Made by a program: the position numbers and the translations under genes
Notes under the pieces: generated by a model
Told to the model about the DNA's origin: nothing
Databases searched by the model: none
What the model saw: only the letters and a program-made list of their open reading frames with translations
Shown: one piece after another, positions 8,051 to 16,117 of the stretch
Numbering within the stretch: the stretch's first letter is position 1
How the letters are laid out: each line of letters starts with the position of its first letter
Source: Candidatus Baltobacteraceae bacterium
GTDB taxonomy: Bacteria; Vulcanimicrobiota; Vulcanimicrobiia; Vulcanimicrobiales; Vulcanimicrobiaceae
Direction: 5' to 3'
Length of the DNA: 64,000 bases
Assembly: GCA_035502855.1 (NCBI GenBank)
Contig: DATJTX010000025.1
Coordinates: 1 to 64,000 of the forward strand

Positions 8051-8086
8051 ATGTTCGCCGGACCTGGGGTATTGAGCTTGGTTTGA
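8051..8086 (+). CDS. possible upstream ORF (11 codons) in the speD leader
   Basis: ATG 8051 opens MFAGPGVLSLV and stops at TGA 8084-8086. It is preceded by AAGGGG at a usable spacing. Its codons lie inside a stem formed by GGACCTG (8060-8066) and CAGGTCC (8098-8104), with a nested GGGG/CCCC pair. A translated uORF inside a hairpin upstream of S-adenosylmethionine decarboxylase would be a natural site for polyamine- or SAM-dependent control. It may equally be chance. The rest of the 7950-8273 spacer holds GC-rich segments but no further recognisable element. Confidence 0.25.
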   Translation: MFAGPGVLSLV

Positions 8087-8273
8087 TCCCCGAGCGGCAG
8101 GTCCACGGTATGGGGTGGGCGCGCCCTTTTTGCGCCATCGCGACGAGTCGCCCGTGCACCGAAAAGCGCCGGCAAGAGTTCGTCGATAGGTCGGGGACGT
8201 GACGCTGCACAGCAGGCGCCAGCCGACAAGTCCGGAGGTGGGATTCCCCCGAGGCTCAAGGAGAGCGGAAAAA

Positions 8274-8684
8274 TTGAAGGCACTCGGTACGCACATCGTG
8301 TGCGAGTTGTCGGGCTGCGATGCAGCCGCACTCACCAACGTCGATGCGGTCCGCGAGATGATGATCGGAGCGGCCAATGCATCGCGCGCGACGATTATGG
8401 AAGTCGCATTTCATCGGTTCGAGCCCCAAGGCGTCTCCGGCGTGGTCGTCCTTGCCGAGTCGCACATCTCGATCCATACCTGGCCCGAGACGGGCTACGC
8501 CGCAATGGACTTTTATACGTGCGGCGACCACACCGATCCATGGCTGGCGTGCGAGTTCGCTGCGAAGGCACTGTGCGCCAAGACCATGCTGACCACGGAA
8601 GTGAAGCGGGGCATCGCGCAAAGCAGCGGCGCGTTCACCCACGTCGTTACCCGCGATCACGAAACAACCGCGCTCTCCGCATAA
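8274..8684 (+). CDS. speD: S-adenosylmethionine decarboxylase proenzyme (SpeD/SpeH)
   Basis: This enzyme makes decarboxylated SAM, the aminopropyl donor for spermidine. The 136-residue protein matches the short Bacillus-type SpeH: LGTHIVCELSGCD, EVAFHRFEPQGVSGVVV, then LAESHISIHTWPE, where self-cleavage before Ser63 generates the pyruvoyl cofactor, and the later CGDH. The TTG at 8274 was chosen because AAGGAG lies about 10 bases upstream and the protein then has family length; longer in-frame starts add a basic non-homologous segment. A strong terminator follows. speE lies 0.9 kb downstream. Confidence 0.92.
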   Translation: MKALGTHIVCELSGCDAAALTNVDAVREMMIGAANASRATIMEVAFHRFEPQGVSGVVVLAESHISIHTWPETGYAAMDFYTCGDHTDPWLACEFAAKALCAKTMLTTEVKRGIAQSSGAFTHVVTRDHETTALSA

Positions 8685-8704
8685 TCGAGCTTCGAGCGAA
8701 ACCG

Positions 8705-8737
8705 AAGGATCATCGCGACAGCGATGGTCCTTTTTTT
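8705..8737 (+). terminator. intrinsic terminator of speD
   Basis: AAGGATCATCGC (8705-8716) pairs with GCGATGGTCCTT (8721-8732) around a GACA loop, giving 12 pairs with one G-U, followed by seven T (8731-8737). It lies 20 bases after the speD stop. Confidence 0.9.
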
Positions 8738-8767
8738 ACTCCTCGCTTCTCAGCCGCGGTTCAGGGA

Positions 8768-8789
8768 GGGCGCCCTTGCGGGCGCCCTT
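8768..8789. repeat. GC-rich hairpin before the lipoprotein gene
   Basis: AGGGCGCCC (8768-8776), loop TTGC, GGGCGCCCT (8781-8789): a perfect 9-bp stem 55 bases before the next start codon. No T-tract follows directly. It may stabilise a 5' leader or back up the upstream terminator. Confidence 0.5.
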
Positions 8790-8843
8790 CTCAGATTTTC
8801 GCCGCGGCGCAGGGTACGCGCGTCGAAATCGAAAGCTTTCGGG

Positions 8844-9518
8844 ATGCGTCTGCCCATCATCGGATTCGTATTTTCAGTCTGTGCGCTCGCGCTCGCCGCC
8901 GGATGCGGCGGCAGCGGCAGCGGTAGCTCCACACCGACTACGAGCACCACACCGACCCCAACCCCCACGCCGGCCTATGCGGCGAGCGGCGCACCCGCGA
9001 CGGCCATGCCGATCAGCACGTCGTCGCCGGCGAGCGCCTATGTCGTGACCAACGAGTTCGGCGTCACGGTGAACGTGCAGGCGGCAAGCGCGGGGAGCGG
9101 AACGACGGTCGCGGTCTCCGTTGCGACCGCGGCGCCGGCGGGCCTGACGCCGTTTATCGTCACGCGAGCATCGGGAGCGAAGCGCCGCATGCAAGACGAT
9201 TCGACGGGAACGCCGCTCGTGTACGTCGAGCTGCAGCCGAGCGCTGCATTCACGCTGCCGCAGTATCCGCAGTTCCAGCTCACGCTTCCGCCCGGCTATG
9301 CACCGCAAGGTTATAATTTCTTCGCCGCTTTCCAAACCAACGATCCGTCGTACACGGCGAGCACGGGGTATAACGCCTGGTACGCGCCGCAAGCCGATAT
9401 GGGCGCGGCAACCGACTACAACGGCGGGCAGACGCTGACGTGGGCTAACCCGAGTGGTACGTTCACGTTCGGCAATTACTACTACGTCTATTGTCTTTAC
9501 GAGGTCTCGACGACATAA
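8844..9518 (+). CDS. putative outer-membrane lipoprotein, 224 aa
   Basis: A lipoprotein signal (IGFVFSVCALALAAGC) has a clean lipobox ending at Cys20, followed by a Gly/Ser and then Thr/Pro-repeat linker (SSTPTTSTTPTPTPTP). The mature part is Ser/Thr/Tyr-rich with predicted beta strands and a terminal segment FGNYYYVYCLYEV. I do not recognise a family. The low-complexity linker suggests a surface domain held away from the membrane. ATG 8844 was chosen because it places the signal peptide at the N-terminus; upstream in-frame sequence is basic. It separates speD from speE but has no visible polyamine link. Confidence 0.7.
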   Translation: MRLPIIGFVFSVCALALAAGCGGSGSGSSTPTTSTTPTPTPTPAYAASGAPATAMPISTSSPASAYVVTNEFGVTVNVQAASAGSGTTVAVSVATAAPAGLTPFIVTRASGAKRRMQDDSTGTPLVYVELQPSAAFTLPQYPQFQLTLPPGYAPQGYNFFAAFQTNDPSYTASTGYNAWYAPQADMGAATDYNGGQTLTWANPSGTFTFGNYYYVYCLYEVSTT

Positions 9519-9563
9519 GCGGGCGGGGGCACCTTTCTCCCGCGGCGAAGCCTGCTGCCCGCT

Positions 9564-10451
9564 ATGCCCAAAACCGAGCATTGGCAGTGGTACGTCGAAG
9601 AATCCGCTCCGACCGAGGCGCACCATCACGCCATCGAGACCGTGTTCTTCTCCGGCCGCTCCGACTTTCAACAGGTCGCGGTGATCTCGACGCCGGTTTT
9701 CGGCAAGATGCTGATCCTCGACGGTGACACACAGAGCTCTCAAGGCGACGAAAAGATCTATCATGAGTCGCTGGTGCATCCCGCGATGGCGGCGAGCGCC
9801 GACCGCGCCGAGGTGCTGATTCTCGGCGGCGGCGAGGGTGCGACCCTGCGCGAAGTGCTGCGCCACCCCGGCGTGAAACGCTGCACCATGGTCGATATCG
9901 ACGGGATGGTCGTCGATCTCTCCAAGAAGTATCTGCCCGAATGGGCGAACGGCGCCTTCGAGGAGTCGCGCGCGAACGTGATCATCGGCGACGCCCTCGC
10001 CTACATGCGAGCGCATGACGAGCGCTTCGGCGTCATCATTTCGGATCTGACCGAACCGCTCGAGGACTCGCCCAGCAACATCTTATTCAACGAAGACGTC
10101 TTTCATCTGATCAAGTCGCGCCTTGCGCCGGGCGGCGTCTACGTGCTGCAAGCGAGCACGGCGGCGTTCCACAATTACTCGCTGCATTGCAAGATGGCGC
10201 GCACGCTGCGCCGGCATTATCGCCACGTGACGTCCTTTTTTACCTACGTGCCGGCTTTCGATACCGACTGGGCCTTCCTCGCCTGCAGCGACACGGTCGA
10301 TCTTGCGAGCCTCGACTCGGCCAAGGTCGATGCCTATTGTGCCCAGTTGCGTGGCGAGAATTTCTTCTACGACGGCCAAACCCACCGGCGGCTCTTCTCG
10401 TTGCCGCTCTATTTGCGTCGTGCGCTCGCCGCCGATGGACCCGTGTTTTAG
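9564..10451 (+). CDS. speE: spermidine synthase-family aminopropyltransferase
   Basis: It transfers the aminopropyl group of decarboxylated SAM to putrescine or a related amine. The 295-residue protein shows the spermine/spermidine synthase fold: HWQWYVEE at the N-terminus, QSSQGDEKIYHESLVHPAM, the nucleotide-binding VLILGGGEGATLREVLRH, the acidic VDIDGMVVDLSKKYLPEW, and ISDLTEPLEDSP at the catalytic Asp. DLTEP rather than DSTDP and a slightly long C-terminus recall thermospermine or agmatine-using homologues, so the acceptor amine is uncertain. The stop overlaps the GTG of the next gene (TAGTG). Confidence 0.88.
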   Translation: MPKTEHWQWYVEESAPTEAHHHAIETVFFSGRSDFQQVAVISTPVFGKMLILDGDTQSSQGDEKIYHESLVHPAMAASADRAEVLILGGGEGATLREVLRHPGVKRCTMVDIDGMVVDLSKKYLPEWANGAFEESRANVIIGDALAYMRAHDERFGVIISDLTEPLEDSPSNILFNEDVFHLIKSRLAPGGVYVLQASTAAFHNYSLHCKMARTLRRHYRHVTSFFTYVPAFDTDWAFLACSDTVDLASLDSAKVDAYCAQLRGENFFYDGQTHRRLFSLPLYLRRALAADGPVF

Positions 10452-10882
10452 TGGGCATCGATTTCGCCTCCGCACCGCACCACTGGGAGAAACACAAGTC
10501 GCACTTCGTCGCGCTGCTGGATCTCAAACTGGAAAGCGTCGATCACGGCAAGGCGATCATGCGTATGCCGTATCGTCCCGAGATCTCGAACGGTTCCGGT
10601 GCCGTGCACGGGGGCGCGATCGTCAGTTTGTGTGACACCGTCTTCTACGTTGCGCTCGCATCGATCTACGGGCGGGAGCAAGACACGGTCACCGTTGCGC
10701 TGCAGTGCAATTTTCTCGCGCCGGCGCTTCCGCCGCACGATCTGATTGCCGAAGCGACGGTCCTGCGCGCCGGGCGGCGCATCTGCTACGGCGAGGTCGC
10801 GGTGCGCAGCGACGGCAAGCTGGTCGCGCACGCGACGCTCAATTTCCTGAACAGCTATCCGGAGGAGGCGCCGAAAGCATGA
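10451..10882 (+). CDS. PaaI-family hotdog thioesterase
   Basis: A 143-residue hotdog-fold protein. The segment GSGAVHGGAIVSLCDTVFYVAL is the PaaI/YbgC-type core, where HGG and the following Asp activate water to hydrolyse acyl-CoA. EATVLRAGRRICYGEVAVRSDGKLVAHAT is the typical C-terminal strand pattern. The GTG start shares a base with the speE stop and the stop overlaps the gcvT start (ATGA), so it is translated between polyamine and glycine-cleavage genes. The acyl-CoA substrate is unknown. Confidence 0.85.
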   Translation: MGIDFASAPHHWEKHKSHFVALLDLKLESVDHGKAIMRMPYRPEISNGSGAVHGGAIVSLCDTVFYVALASIYGREQDTVTVALQCNFLAPALPPHDLIAEATVLRAGRRICYGEVAVRSDGKLVAHATLNFLNSYPEEAPKA

Positions 10883-11982
10883 GCACCTCAACGCAACTGC
10901 GCCGCACGGCGCTCTATCACGAGCACGGCAAACACGGTGGGCGCATGGTCCCGTTCGCGGGCTTCGAAATGCCGGTGCAGTACTCGAGCATCTTGAAGGA
11001 ACACGACGCCGTGCGGCATCGCGCGGGACTCTTCGATCTCTCGCACATGGCGCAGTTTCTCATGGAAGGGCCGGATGTGGCGCTCTGGGCCGAGACGCTG
11101 ACGATCAACGCGGTCGACTCGATGAAACCGATGCAGGCGCGCTACAATATCTTTTGCAATCCGCAGGGCGGCGCACACGACGATACGATTTTCTATCGCT
11201 TGAGCGAGCGCTGGCTGCTGGTGGTCAACGGCGCCAACGCCGAGAAGATGTGGAGTCATCTCAACGCAAACATCGCCGGAAGCGTGCGGCTCGAGAACTT
11301 GCACGGCCGCAACGCGCTGATCGCGTTGCAGGGTCCGAAGTCGGTCGCAATGCTGCAGCCGCACGTCGACGTGGATCTCTCCGCCTTGAAATATTACTTC
11401 TGCGCCGAGGGCAACGTCTACGGCCGGCCCGCGATCGTCGCGCGCACCGGATACACGGGTGAGGACGGTTTCGAACTCTTCGTCTTCGGCGAACATGCGC
11501 CCGAGATCTGGACGGCGCTGCTGCGCGATCATGCCGCCGACGGGCTCGAGCCGTGCGGTCTGGGGGCGCGCGACGTCTTGCGTCTGGAGGCCGGCATGCC
11601 GCTTTATGGCCACGAGCTGACCGAGGAGATCACGCCGGTGCAAGCCGGACTGCAATGGGCGCTCAAGACCGGCAAGCCGGAGTTCATCGGACGCAACGCC
11701 TTGATCGAGCAGATGGAGCGCGACGACTACCCGCGCATCGCCGGCCTGATCATGAAGGGCCGTGCGCCTGCCCGCGAAGGGTATCCGGTCTTTTTCGGGG
11801 GAGAGCCGGCGGGGGAGATCCGCAGCGGCTCGATGGCACCGTCGGTGGGCGGTTCGAATATCGCGACCGCGCTGCTCGCCAAGACCGCCGCAACCGTCGG
11901 TGCGAGCGTCGAGGTCGAGATTCGCGGAACGCGGCACGACGCGACGATCGTTCCGTTACCTTTTTATAAGCGTCCGAAGTAG
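10879..11982 (+). CDS. gcvT: glycine cleavage system T protein (aminomethyltransferase)
   Basis: GcvT takes the aminomethyl group from lipoylated GcvH and makes 5,10-methylene-tetrahydrofolate and ammonia. The 367-residue protein has RRTALYHEHGKHGGRMVPFAGFEMPVQ at the N-terminus (shown in part by GKHGGRMVPFAGFEMPVQY), DLSHMAQ, RTGYTGEDGFELF and LGARDVLRLEAGMPLYGHEL, all folate-site motifs. It begins a tight gcvT-gcvH-gcvPA-gcvPB series and overlaps the thioesterase stop by 4 bases. No glycine riboswitch is seen upstream, which fits its position inside a longer transcript. Confidence 0.95.
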   Translation: MSTSTQLRRTALYHEHGKHGGRMVPFAGFEMPVQYSSILKEHDAVRHRAGLFDLSHMAQFLMEGPDVALWAETLTINAVDSMKPMQARYNIFCNPQGGAHDDTIFYRLSERWLLVVNGANAEKMWSHLNANIAGSVRLENLHGRNALIALQGPKSVAMLQPHVDVDLSALKYYFCAEGNVYGRPAIVARTGYTGEDGFELFVFGEHAPEIWTALLRDHAADGLEPCGLGARDVLRLEAGMPLYGHELTEEITPVQAGLQWALKTGKPEFIGRNALIEQMERDDYPRIAGLIMKGRAPAREGYPVFFGGEPAGEIRSGSMAPSVGGSNIATALLAKTAATVGASVEVEIRGTRHDATIVPLPFYKRPK

Positions 11983-11996
11983 GAGGATCGACTAGC

Positions 11997-12377
11997 GTGG
12001 CGGACCCGGCAACGCTGCTGTACAGCAAAGAGCACGAGTGGGTGAACATCGAGGGAGAGACCGCGACGGTCGGAATCACCGACTACGCGCAGGACTCGCT
12101 CGGCGACATCGTCTACGTCGAGCTGCCGCGCGTCGGCAAGCAGATCGAGCAATTCGGCAACATCGGGGTGGTCGAATCGGTGAAAGCCGTTTCCGATCTG
12201 TTCACGCCGGTCGGCGGCGAAGTGCTCGAGATCAACGGTGCGCTCGAAGGTGACCCGGCCGCCGTGAACCGTGATCCGTACGGCGAGGGCTGGATGTTCA
12301 AAGTCAAGCTCAAGGACGCGGGCGAGAAGAACAATCTCCTCACCGCGGCCGACTACGAAAAGATCGCGCACAACTAG
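11997..12377 (+). CDS. gcvH: glycine cleavage system H protein
   Basis: The 126-residue lipoyl carrier shuttles the aminomethyl intermediate between GcvP, GcvT and the dehydrogenase. It has SKEHEWVNIEG, GITDYAQDSLGDIVYVELP and VESVKAVSDL, where Lys63 carries lipoate. GTG 11997 is preceded by AGGAGG 9 bases upstream. It lies 14 bases after gcvT. A 126-base spacer with several hairpins separates it from gcvPA. Confidence 0.95.
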   Translation: MADPATLLYSKEHEWVNIEGETATVGITDYAQDSLGDIVYVELPRVGKQIEQFGNIGVVESVKAVSDLFTPVGGEVLEINGALEGDPAAVNRDPYGEGWMFKVKLKDAGEKNNLLTAADYEKIAHN

Positions 12378-12408
12378 AATGAAACGTGTATTTGGGGTGC
12401 CCCACTTA

Positions 12409-12473
12409 GGCCATCCGGCTTCGCCGGACCGCACGTCGTGTGCTTGGCCATTGCACCGGCATCCGTGCCGGTG
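12409..12473. repeat. hairpin cluster between gcvH and gcvPA
   Basis: GGCC (12409-12412) pairs with GGCC (12446-12449) around TCCGGC-TTC-GCCGGA (12414-12428) and GCAC/GTGC; a perfect stem CACCGGCA-TCCG-TGCCGGTG (12454-12473) follows. The first small hairpin reads GCGAAGC on the minus strand, like the repeats at 14.8 and 21.6 kb. It may be an mRNA processing or stability element, or inserted repeats. It does not match a glycine riboswitch. Confidence 0.5.
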
Positions 12474-12503
12474 GGGTCGTCTGGGGCGGAGCGCCTTTTA
12501 AAC

Positions 12504-13865
12504 ATGTATACGCCCCACACGGAAGCCGATGTTCGGGCGATGCTCGGCGCGATCGGCGTCGGAACGCTCGACGATCTGCTCCAGGTTCCCGAAGCGATCG
12601 CCCTCAAGGGGAGGCTCGACGTCGTTCCCGCTCTTCCCGAATATCAAATCGGCCGGCGTTTCGAACACTTTGCCGCAAAAAATAACGGCGTCGATTACGT
12701 CTCGTTCTTGGGCGCCGGATCGTACCGGCACTACGCGCCGCCGGCCATCGGGGCACTGGCGATGCGCGGTGAATTTCTCACCGCGTACACGCCCTATCAA
12801 GCCGAGGTCTCGCAAGGCTATCTCCAGGCGATCTACGAGTGGCAGACCTACGTTTGTTTGCTGACCGGAATGGATCTGGCCAATGCGTCGGTGTACGACG
12901 GCGCGACCGCGCTGGCTGAGGGCGCGATCATGGCCCTCAACGCCAACGGCCGCAAAAAAGTGCTGATCTCGCGGGCCATCGATCCGAATTATCGCGCCGT
13001 GCTCAAGACCTATTGCGACGGTCTCGACGTCGAGATCGACGAAATCCCGCTCACGCGCGAAGGAACGACCGATCCGGATGCGCTCGCCGCGGCGGTTGCG
13101 TCGAAAGAATATGCGGCGGTGGCGTTACAATCGCCCAATTTTTTCGGGAACGTCGATGTGCTCTCGCCCGCCGCACAGCAGTCGGTTACGGCGAGTGAAA
13201 CCGTGCCGATCGCCGTGGTCACGGAAGCAATGTCGCTCGGCGCTCTGGCCGCGCCGGGATCCTGGGGCGCGCAGATCGTCGTCGGCGAGGCGCAGAGCTT
13301 CGGCGTTGCGATGGCCTACGGCGGTCCGTACGTCGGGTTCATCGCTTCGACCAAGGAACACATGCGCCGGATCCCCGGCCGTTTGGTCGGCAAGAGTGTC
13401 GACGCGCAGGGTCGCACGGCGTACGTGCTGACACTGCAGGCGCGCGAGCAGCACATCCGCCGCGAGCGTGCAACCTCGAACATCTGCACGAATCAGGCTC
13501 ACTGCGCGCTGATCGCCACGATCTATCTCGCCCTCATGGGCAAGACCGGGCTGCGCGACGTCGCCGCACTCAATCTCGAGCGCTCGCGCGAACTCGCCAC
13601 GGCCGTCTCTAAACTGGACGGCGTGAAATTGAAATTCAGCGCGCCGTTCTTCAACGAGATCGTGGTCGACGTGCGCACGAGCGCGCGCGAAGTCTTGGCC
13701 AAGCTGCGCGAACGAAAGATTCTCGGCGGCGTCGATCTCGGCCGCTGGTATCCCGAATTCTCGACCTGCATCTTGATGAATGCGACCGAACTGACCACGA
13801 CCGGCGAGATCGAGAAGCTCGCCACCGCCCTCGGAGAAATCATTCGTGTCCACGCCAACGTTTGA
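12504..13865 (+). CDS. gcvPA: glycine dehydrogenase (decarboxylating) subunit 1
   Basis: The N-terminal half of the split P protein, which decarboxylates glycine with PLP together with GcvPB. The 453-residue protein starts MYTPHTEADVRAML and has FLGAGSYRHYAPPA, TPYQAEVSQGYLQAIYEWQT, NASVYDGATALAEGA and the conserved RERATSNICTNQAHCAL. It has no catalytic Lys, as expected of this subunit. ATG 12504 was chosen on family length; no clear Shine-Dalgarno precedes it. Its last 20 bases overlap the start of gcvPB. Confidence 0.95.
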   Translation: MYTPHTEADVRAMLGAIGVGTLDDLLQVPEAIALKGRLDVVPALPEYQIGRRFEHFAAKNNGVDYVSFLGAGSYRHYAPPAIGALAMRGEFLTAYTPYQAEVSQGYLQAIYEWQTYVCLLTGMDLANASVYDGATALAEGAIMALNANGRKKVLISRAIDPNYRAVLKTYCDGLDVEIDEIPLTREGTTDPDALAAAVASKEYAAVALQSPNFFGNVDVLSPAAQQSVTASETVPIAVVTEAMSLGALAAPGSWGAQIVVGEAQSFGVAMAYGGPYVGFIASTKEHMRRIPGRLVGKSVDAQGRTAYVLTLQAREQHIRRERATSNICTNQAHCALIATIYLALMGKTGLRDVAALNLERSRELATAVSKLDGVKLKFSAPFFNEIVVDVRTSAREVLAKLRERKILGGVDLGRWYPEFSTCILMNATELTTTGEIEKLATALGEIIRVHANV

Positions 13866-15384
13866 CCGCACGGCGAGCCCGCTCATCTTCGAACTCGGGC
13901 AAGAAGGGCGTGCCAACCGCTACGTGGAGCAAGGCAAACCGCTCGAGCAGTTCCTTCCGAAGAACGTGCTGCGCGAGGATCTGCCGCTGCCCGACAACAG
14001 CGAGCTCGACGTGGTGCGTCATTTTACCAAACTTTCGCAGCGTACGTTCGGAATCGACCTGGGTTTTTATCCGCTGGGCTCGTGTACGATGAAGTACAAT
14101 CCGCGCGTCAATGACGCGATGGCGACCAAACGCGAGTTCGCTCAGCTCCACCCGTATACGCCCGACGAATTGGCGCAGGGCGCGCTCCAAGTGATGTACG
14201 AGCTCGAGCGCTCGCTGGCATCGCTTTTCGGCATGGCGGCCTTCTCACTCAACCCCGCGGCGGGCGCGCACGCGGAGCTGGCTGCGCTGCTGATCGCCAA
14301 GAAATATTTCAAGGATCGCGGGGAAGAGCAGCGCGACAAAGTGATCGTGCCCGATACGGCGCACGGTACGAATCCCGCCTCGGCGGCGATGTGCGGATTC
14401 AAGGTGATCTCGCTGCCGAGCGACGAGCGCGGGCGCGTGAGCGTCGACGAGATCGAAAAAGTGCTCGGCCCGGACACCGCCGTCTGCATGATGACCAACC
14501 CGAATACGCTCGGCCTCTTCGAAGATCACATCGCCGAGATCGCGGCGGCGGTGCACGACGTCGGCGGGTTGATGTACTACGACGGCGCGAACGCGAACGC
14601 GATCATGGGCAACGTGCGCCCTGGCGACATGGGCTTCGACCTCATGCACCTCAACACGCACAAGACGTTCACGATCCCGCACGGCGGCGGCGGCGCCGGA
14701 CACGGACCGGTCGGCGTGGCCGCGCATCTGGTCGACTATCTGCCGACGCCGGTCGTTCGTGCTATGGCATCCTTCGAGACGCCTGCTTCGCAGGTTCCTC
14801 AGGATGACAGAGCCCCTAGCGAACGCTTCACCTTTGAGCTCGATTTCGATCGTCCGAAGTCGATCGGACCGATGCGCTCGTTCTGGTGCAACTTCGCGCA
14901 TGCCGTGCGCGCGCTCGCGTACATCTACGCGAACGGCGCCGACGGGCTCAAACGCGTCTCGCAGCTTGCGGTGCTCAACGCGAATTACGTGCGCGTCAAA
15001 GTCGCGGAATTTCTCGAGACGCCCTATCCGGAGATCTGCCGGCACGAGTTCGTCGCCTCGGCCCAGGAGCTCAAGAAGGAGACGGGCGTCAAGGCGCTCG
15101 ATCTCGCCAAGGCGCTGCTCGATCACGGAATGATGGCGCCCACGATGTACTTTCCGCTGATCGTGCCGGAGTGTTTGATGATCGAGCCGACCGAGACCGA
15201 GTCGAAGGAGACGCTCGACAATTTCATCGCCGTACTCCGCGAGATCGTCGAAACCGCGAAGCGCGATCCCGCCGCGCTGATGGCGGCGCCGGTGACGACC
15301 GTCGTCGGGCGGGTCGACGAAACGCGCGCTGCGCGCCAACCCGACCTGCGCTGGGAGCCACCCTCTCCGTCATCCCGAACGTAG
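13846..15384 (+). CDS. gcvPB: glycine dehydrogenase (decarboxylating) subunit 2, with repeat-derived insert
   Basis: The C-terminal, PLP-binding half of split GcvP (512 residues, slightly long). It has FYPLGSCTMKYNP, NPAAGAHAELAALL, VPDTAHGTNPASAAMCGF and DLMHLNTHKTFTIPHGGGG, with Lys273 as the PLP Schiff base. Residues about 306-325 (RAMASFETPASQVPQDDRAP region) have no counterpart in homologues that I know. They are encoded by a palindromic repeat (14765-14818) lying in frame. The last residues (SPSSRT) and the stop TAG are encoded by another repeat remnant. GTG start at 13846 overlaps gcvPA. Confidence 0.94.
   Translation: MSTPTFDRTASPLIFELGQEGRANRYVEQGKPLEQFLPKNVLREDLPLPDNSELDVVRHFTKLSQRTFGIDLGFYPLGSCTMKYNPRVNDAMATKREFAQLHPYTPDELAQGALQVMYELERSLASLFGMAAFSLNPAAGAHAELAALLIAKKYFKDRGEEQRDKVIVPDTAHGTNPASAAMCGFKVISLPSDERGRVSVDEIEKVLGPDTAVCMMTNPNTLGLFEDHIAEIAAAVHDVGGLMYYDGANANAIMGNVRPGDMGFDLMHLNTHKTFTIPHGGGGAGHGPVGVAAHLVDYLPTPVVRAMASFETPASQVPQDDRAPSERFTFELDFDRPKSIGPMRSFWCNFAHAVRALAYIYANGADGLKRVSQLAVLNANYVRVKVAEFLETPYPEICRHEFVASAQELKKETGVKALDLAKALLDHGMMAPTMYFPLIVPECLMIEPTETESKETLDNFIAVLREIVETAKRDPAALMAAPVTTVVGRVDETRAARQPDLRWEPPSPSSRT
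14765..14818. repeat. palindromic repeat inserted in frame inside gcvPB
   Basis: catcct (14768-14773) and aggatg (14801-14806) flank an inner hairpin CCTGC-TTC-GCAGG (14782-14794). It is the same type of element as the units at 27.6 kb (catcctgag.../...gggatgac). It keeps the reading frame and adds about 18 residues between PTPVV and ERFTFELDFDRPKSIG. Confidence 0.75.
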
Positions 15385-15396
15385 GCGTTTGATGAC
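15369..15396. repeat. short palindromic repeat remnant at the gcvPB stop
   Basis: GTCATC (15369-15374) and GATGAC (15391-15396) are the outer arms of the repeat family seen at 14.8 and 27.6 kb, with a short degenerate centre. The gcvPB stop TAG (15382-15384) lies inside it, so the last codons of the gene come from the repeat. Confidence 0.55.
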
Positions 15397-15400
15397 AAGA

Positions 15401-16117
15401 TTACGCTGACTCCTCCTGGCGGGTCTCGTCGCCCGACAGCGCGTGGAAGAGTGCGCTGCGTTCGGCGGTGAGATTGCAGTCGCGGTTGCGGTGCTTGTGC
15501 GGCGGGACGACGATCTCGAGCGCGATCGTCGCCGGCGAACCGTGCAGGAGCACGATCCGGTCTGCGAGGTAGAGCGCTTCCTCGATATCGTGGGTGACGA
15601 GAATTGCCGTCGCACTGACGGCGGCGATGATCTCGGCGAGCGCTTCCTGCAACTGCATGCGGCGTAGCGCATCGAGCGCGGCAAGCGGCTCGTCCAACAA
15701 CAGCACCGAGGGTTTGCGCACCAGCGCGCGGGCGAGCGCGGTCCGCTGCGCCATGCCGCCGGAAAGCGCCTTGGGCAGCGTCGATCGCGCGCCGTCCAAT
15801 CCGGTGAGCTCGAGCACGTCGTCGACGCGCGCGCGCTCATCGGGCGTTCGTGCCGCAAAGCGTACGTTGCGTTCGACGGTCAGCCACGGAAAGAGCCGCG
15901 GCTCCTGAAAGACGTAGCCAACCTCGCCCTCGACCGCGATATCACCGATTGGATGCACGTCGAGCCCCGCAATCGTTCGCAGCAGCGTGCTCTTTCCACA
16001 GCCGCTCGGCCCGAGAATGGCGACGATTTCGCCGCGTTCGACCGTGAGCGAGATTCCTTCGAGCACGCGCAACGCGCCGAAGGTAACGGACAGATCGACA
16101 ATGCGGATCGCGCTCAT
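15401..16117 (-). CDS. ssuB: sulfonate-type ABC transporter ATP-binding protein
   Basis: The ATPase that powers uptake of aliphatic sulfonates or a similar oxyanion/amine. The 238-residue protein has Walker A GPSGCGKST, a Q-loop in VFQEPRLFPWLTVERNV, signature LSGGMAQR, Walker B VLLLDEPLAALD and switch VTHDIEEAL, placing it in the SsuB/TauB/NrtD group. ATG 16117 overlaps the permease stop by 4 bases. It is the last gene of the ssuA-ssuC-ssuB unit and ends 16 bases from convergent gcvPB. Taurine, sulfonate or riboflavin-precursor uptake cannot be told apart by the ATPase alone. Confidence 0.88.
   Translation of the reverse strand: MSAIRIVDLSVTFGALRVLEGISLTVERGEIVAILGPSGCGKSTLLRTIAGLDVHPIGDIAVEGEVGYVFQEPRLFPWLTVERNVRFAARTPDERARVDDVLELTGLDGARSTLPKALSGGMAQRTALARALVRKPSVLLLDEPLAALDALRRMQLQEALAEIIAAVSATAILVTHDIEEALYLADRIVLLHGSPATIALEIVVPPHKHRNRDCNLTAERSALFHALSGDETRQEESA

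Noticed and set aside
7950-8273. SAM riboswitch in front of speD
   Set aside because: A cttatcc stretch is present, but the conserved core of SAM-I, SAM-II or SAM-IV is not. The stem seen pairs around a uORF instead.
10800-10878. Glycine riboswitch upstream of gcvT
   Set aside because: The region is coding (thioesterase) and gcvT overlaps it by 4 bases; no tandem aptamer is visible.
12409-12473. A tRNA-like or riboswitch fold between gcvH and gcvPA
   Set aside because: Several stems are present, but there is no TTCGAAT arm, CCA region or known aptamer core.
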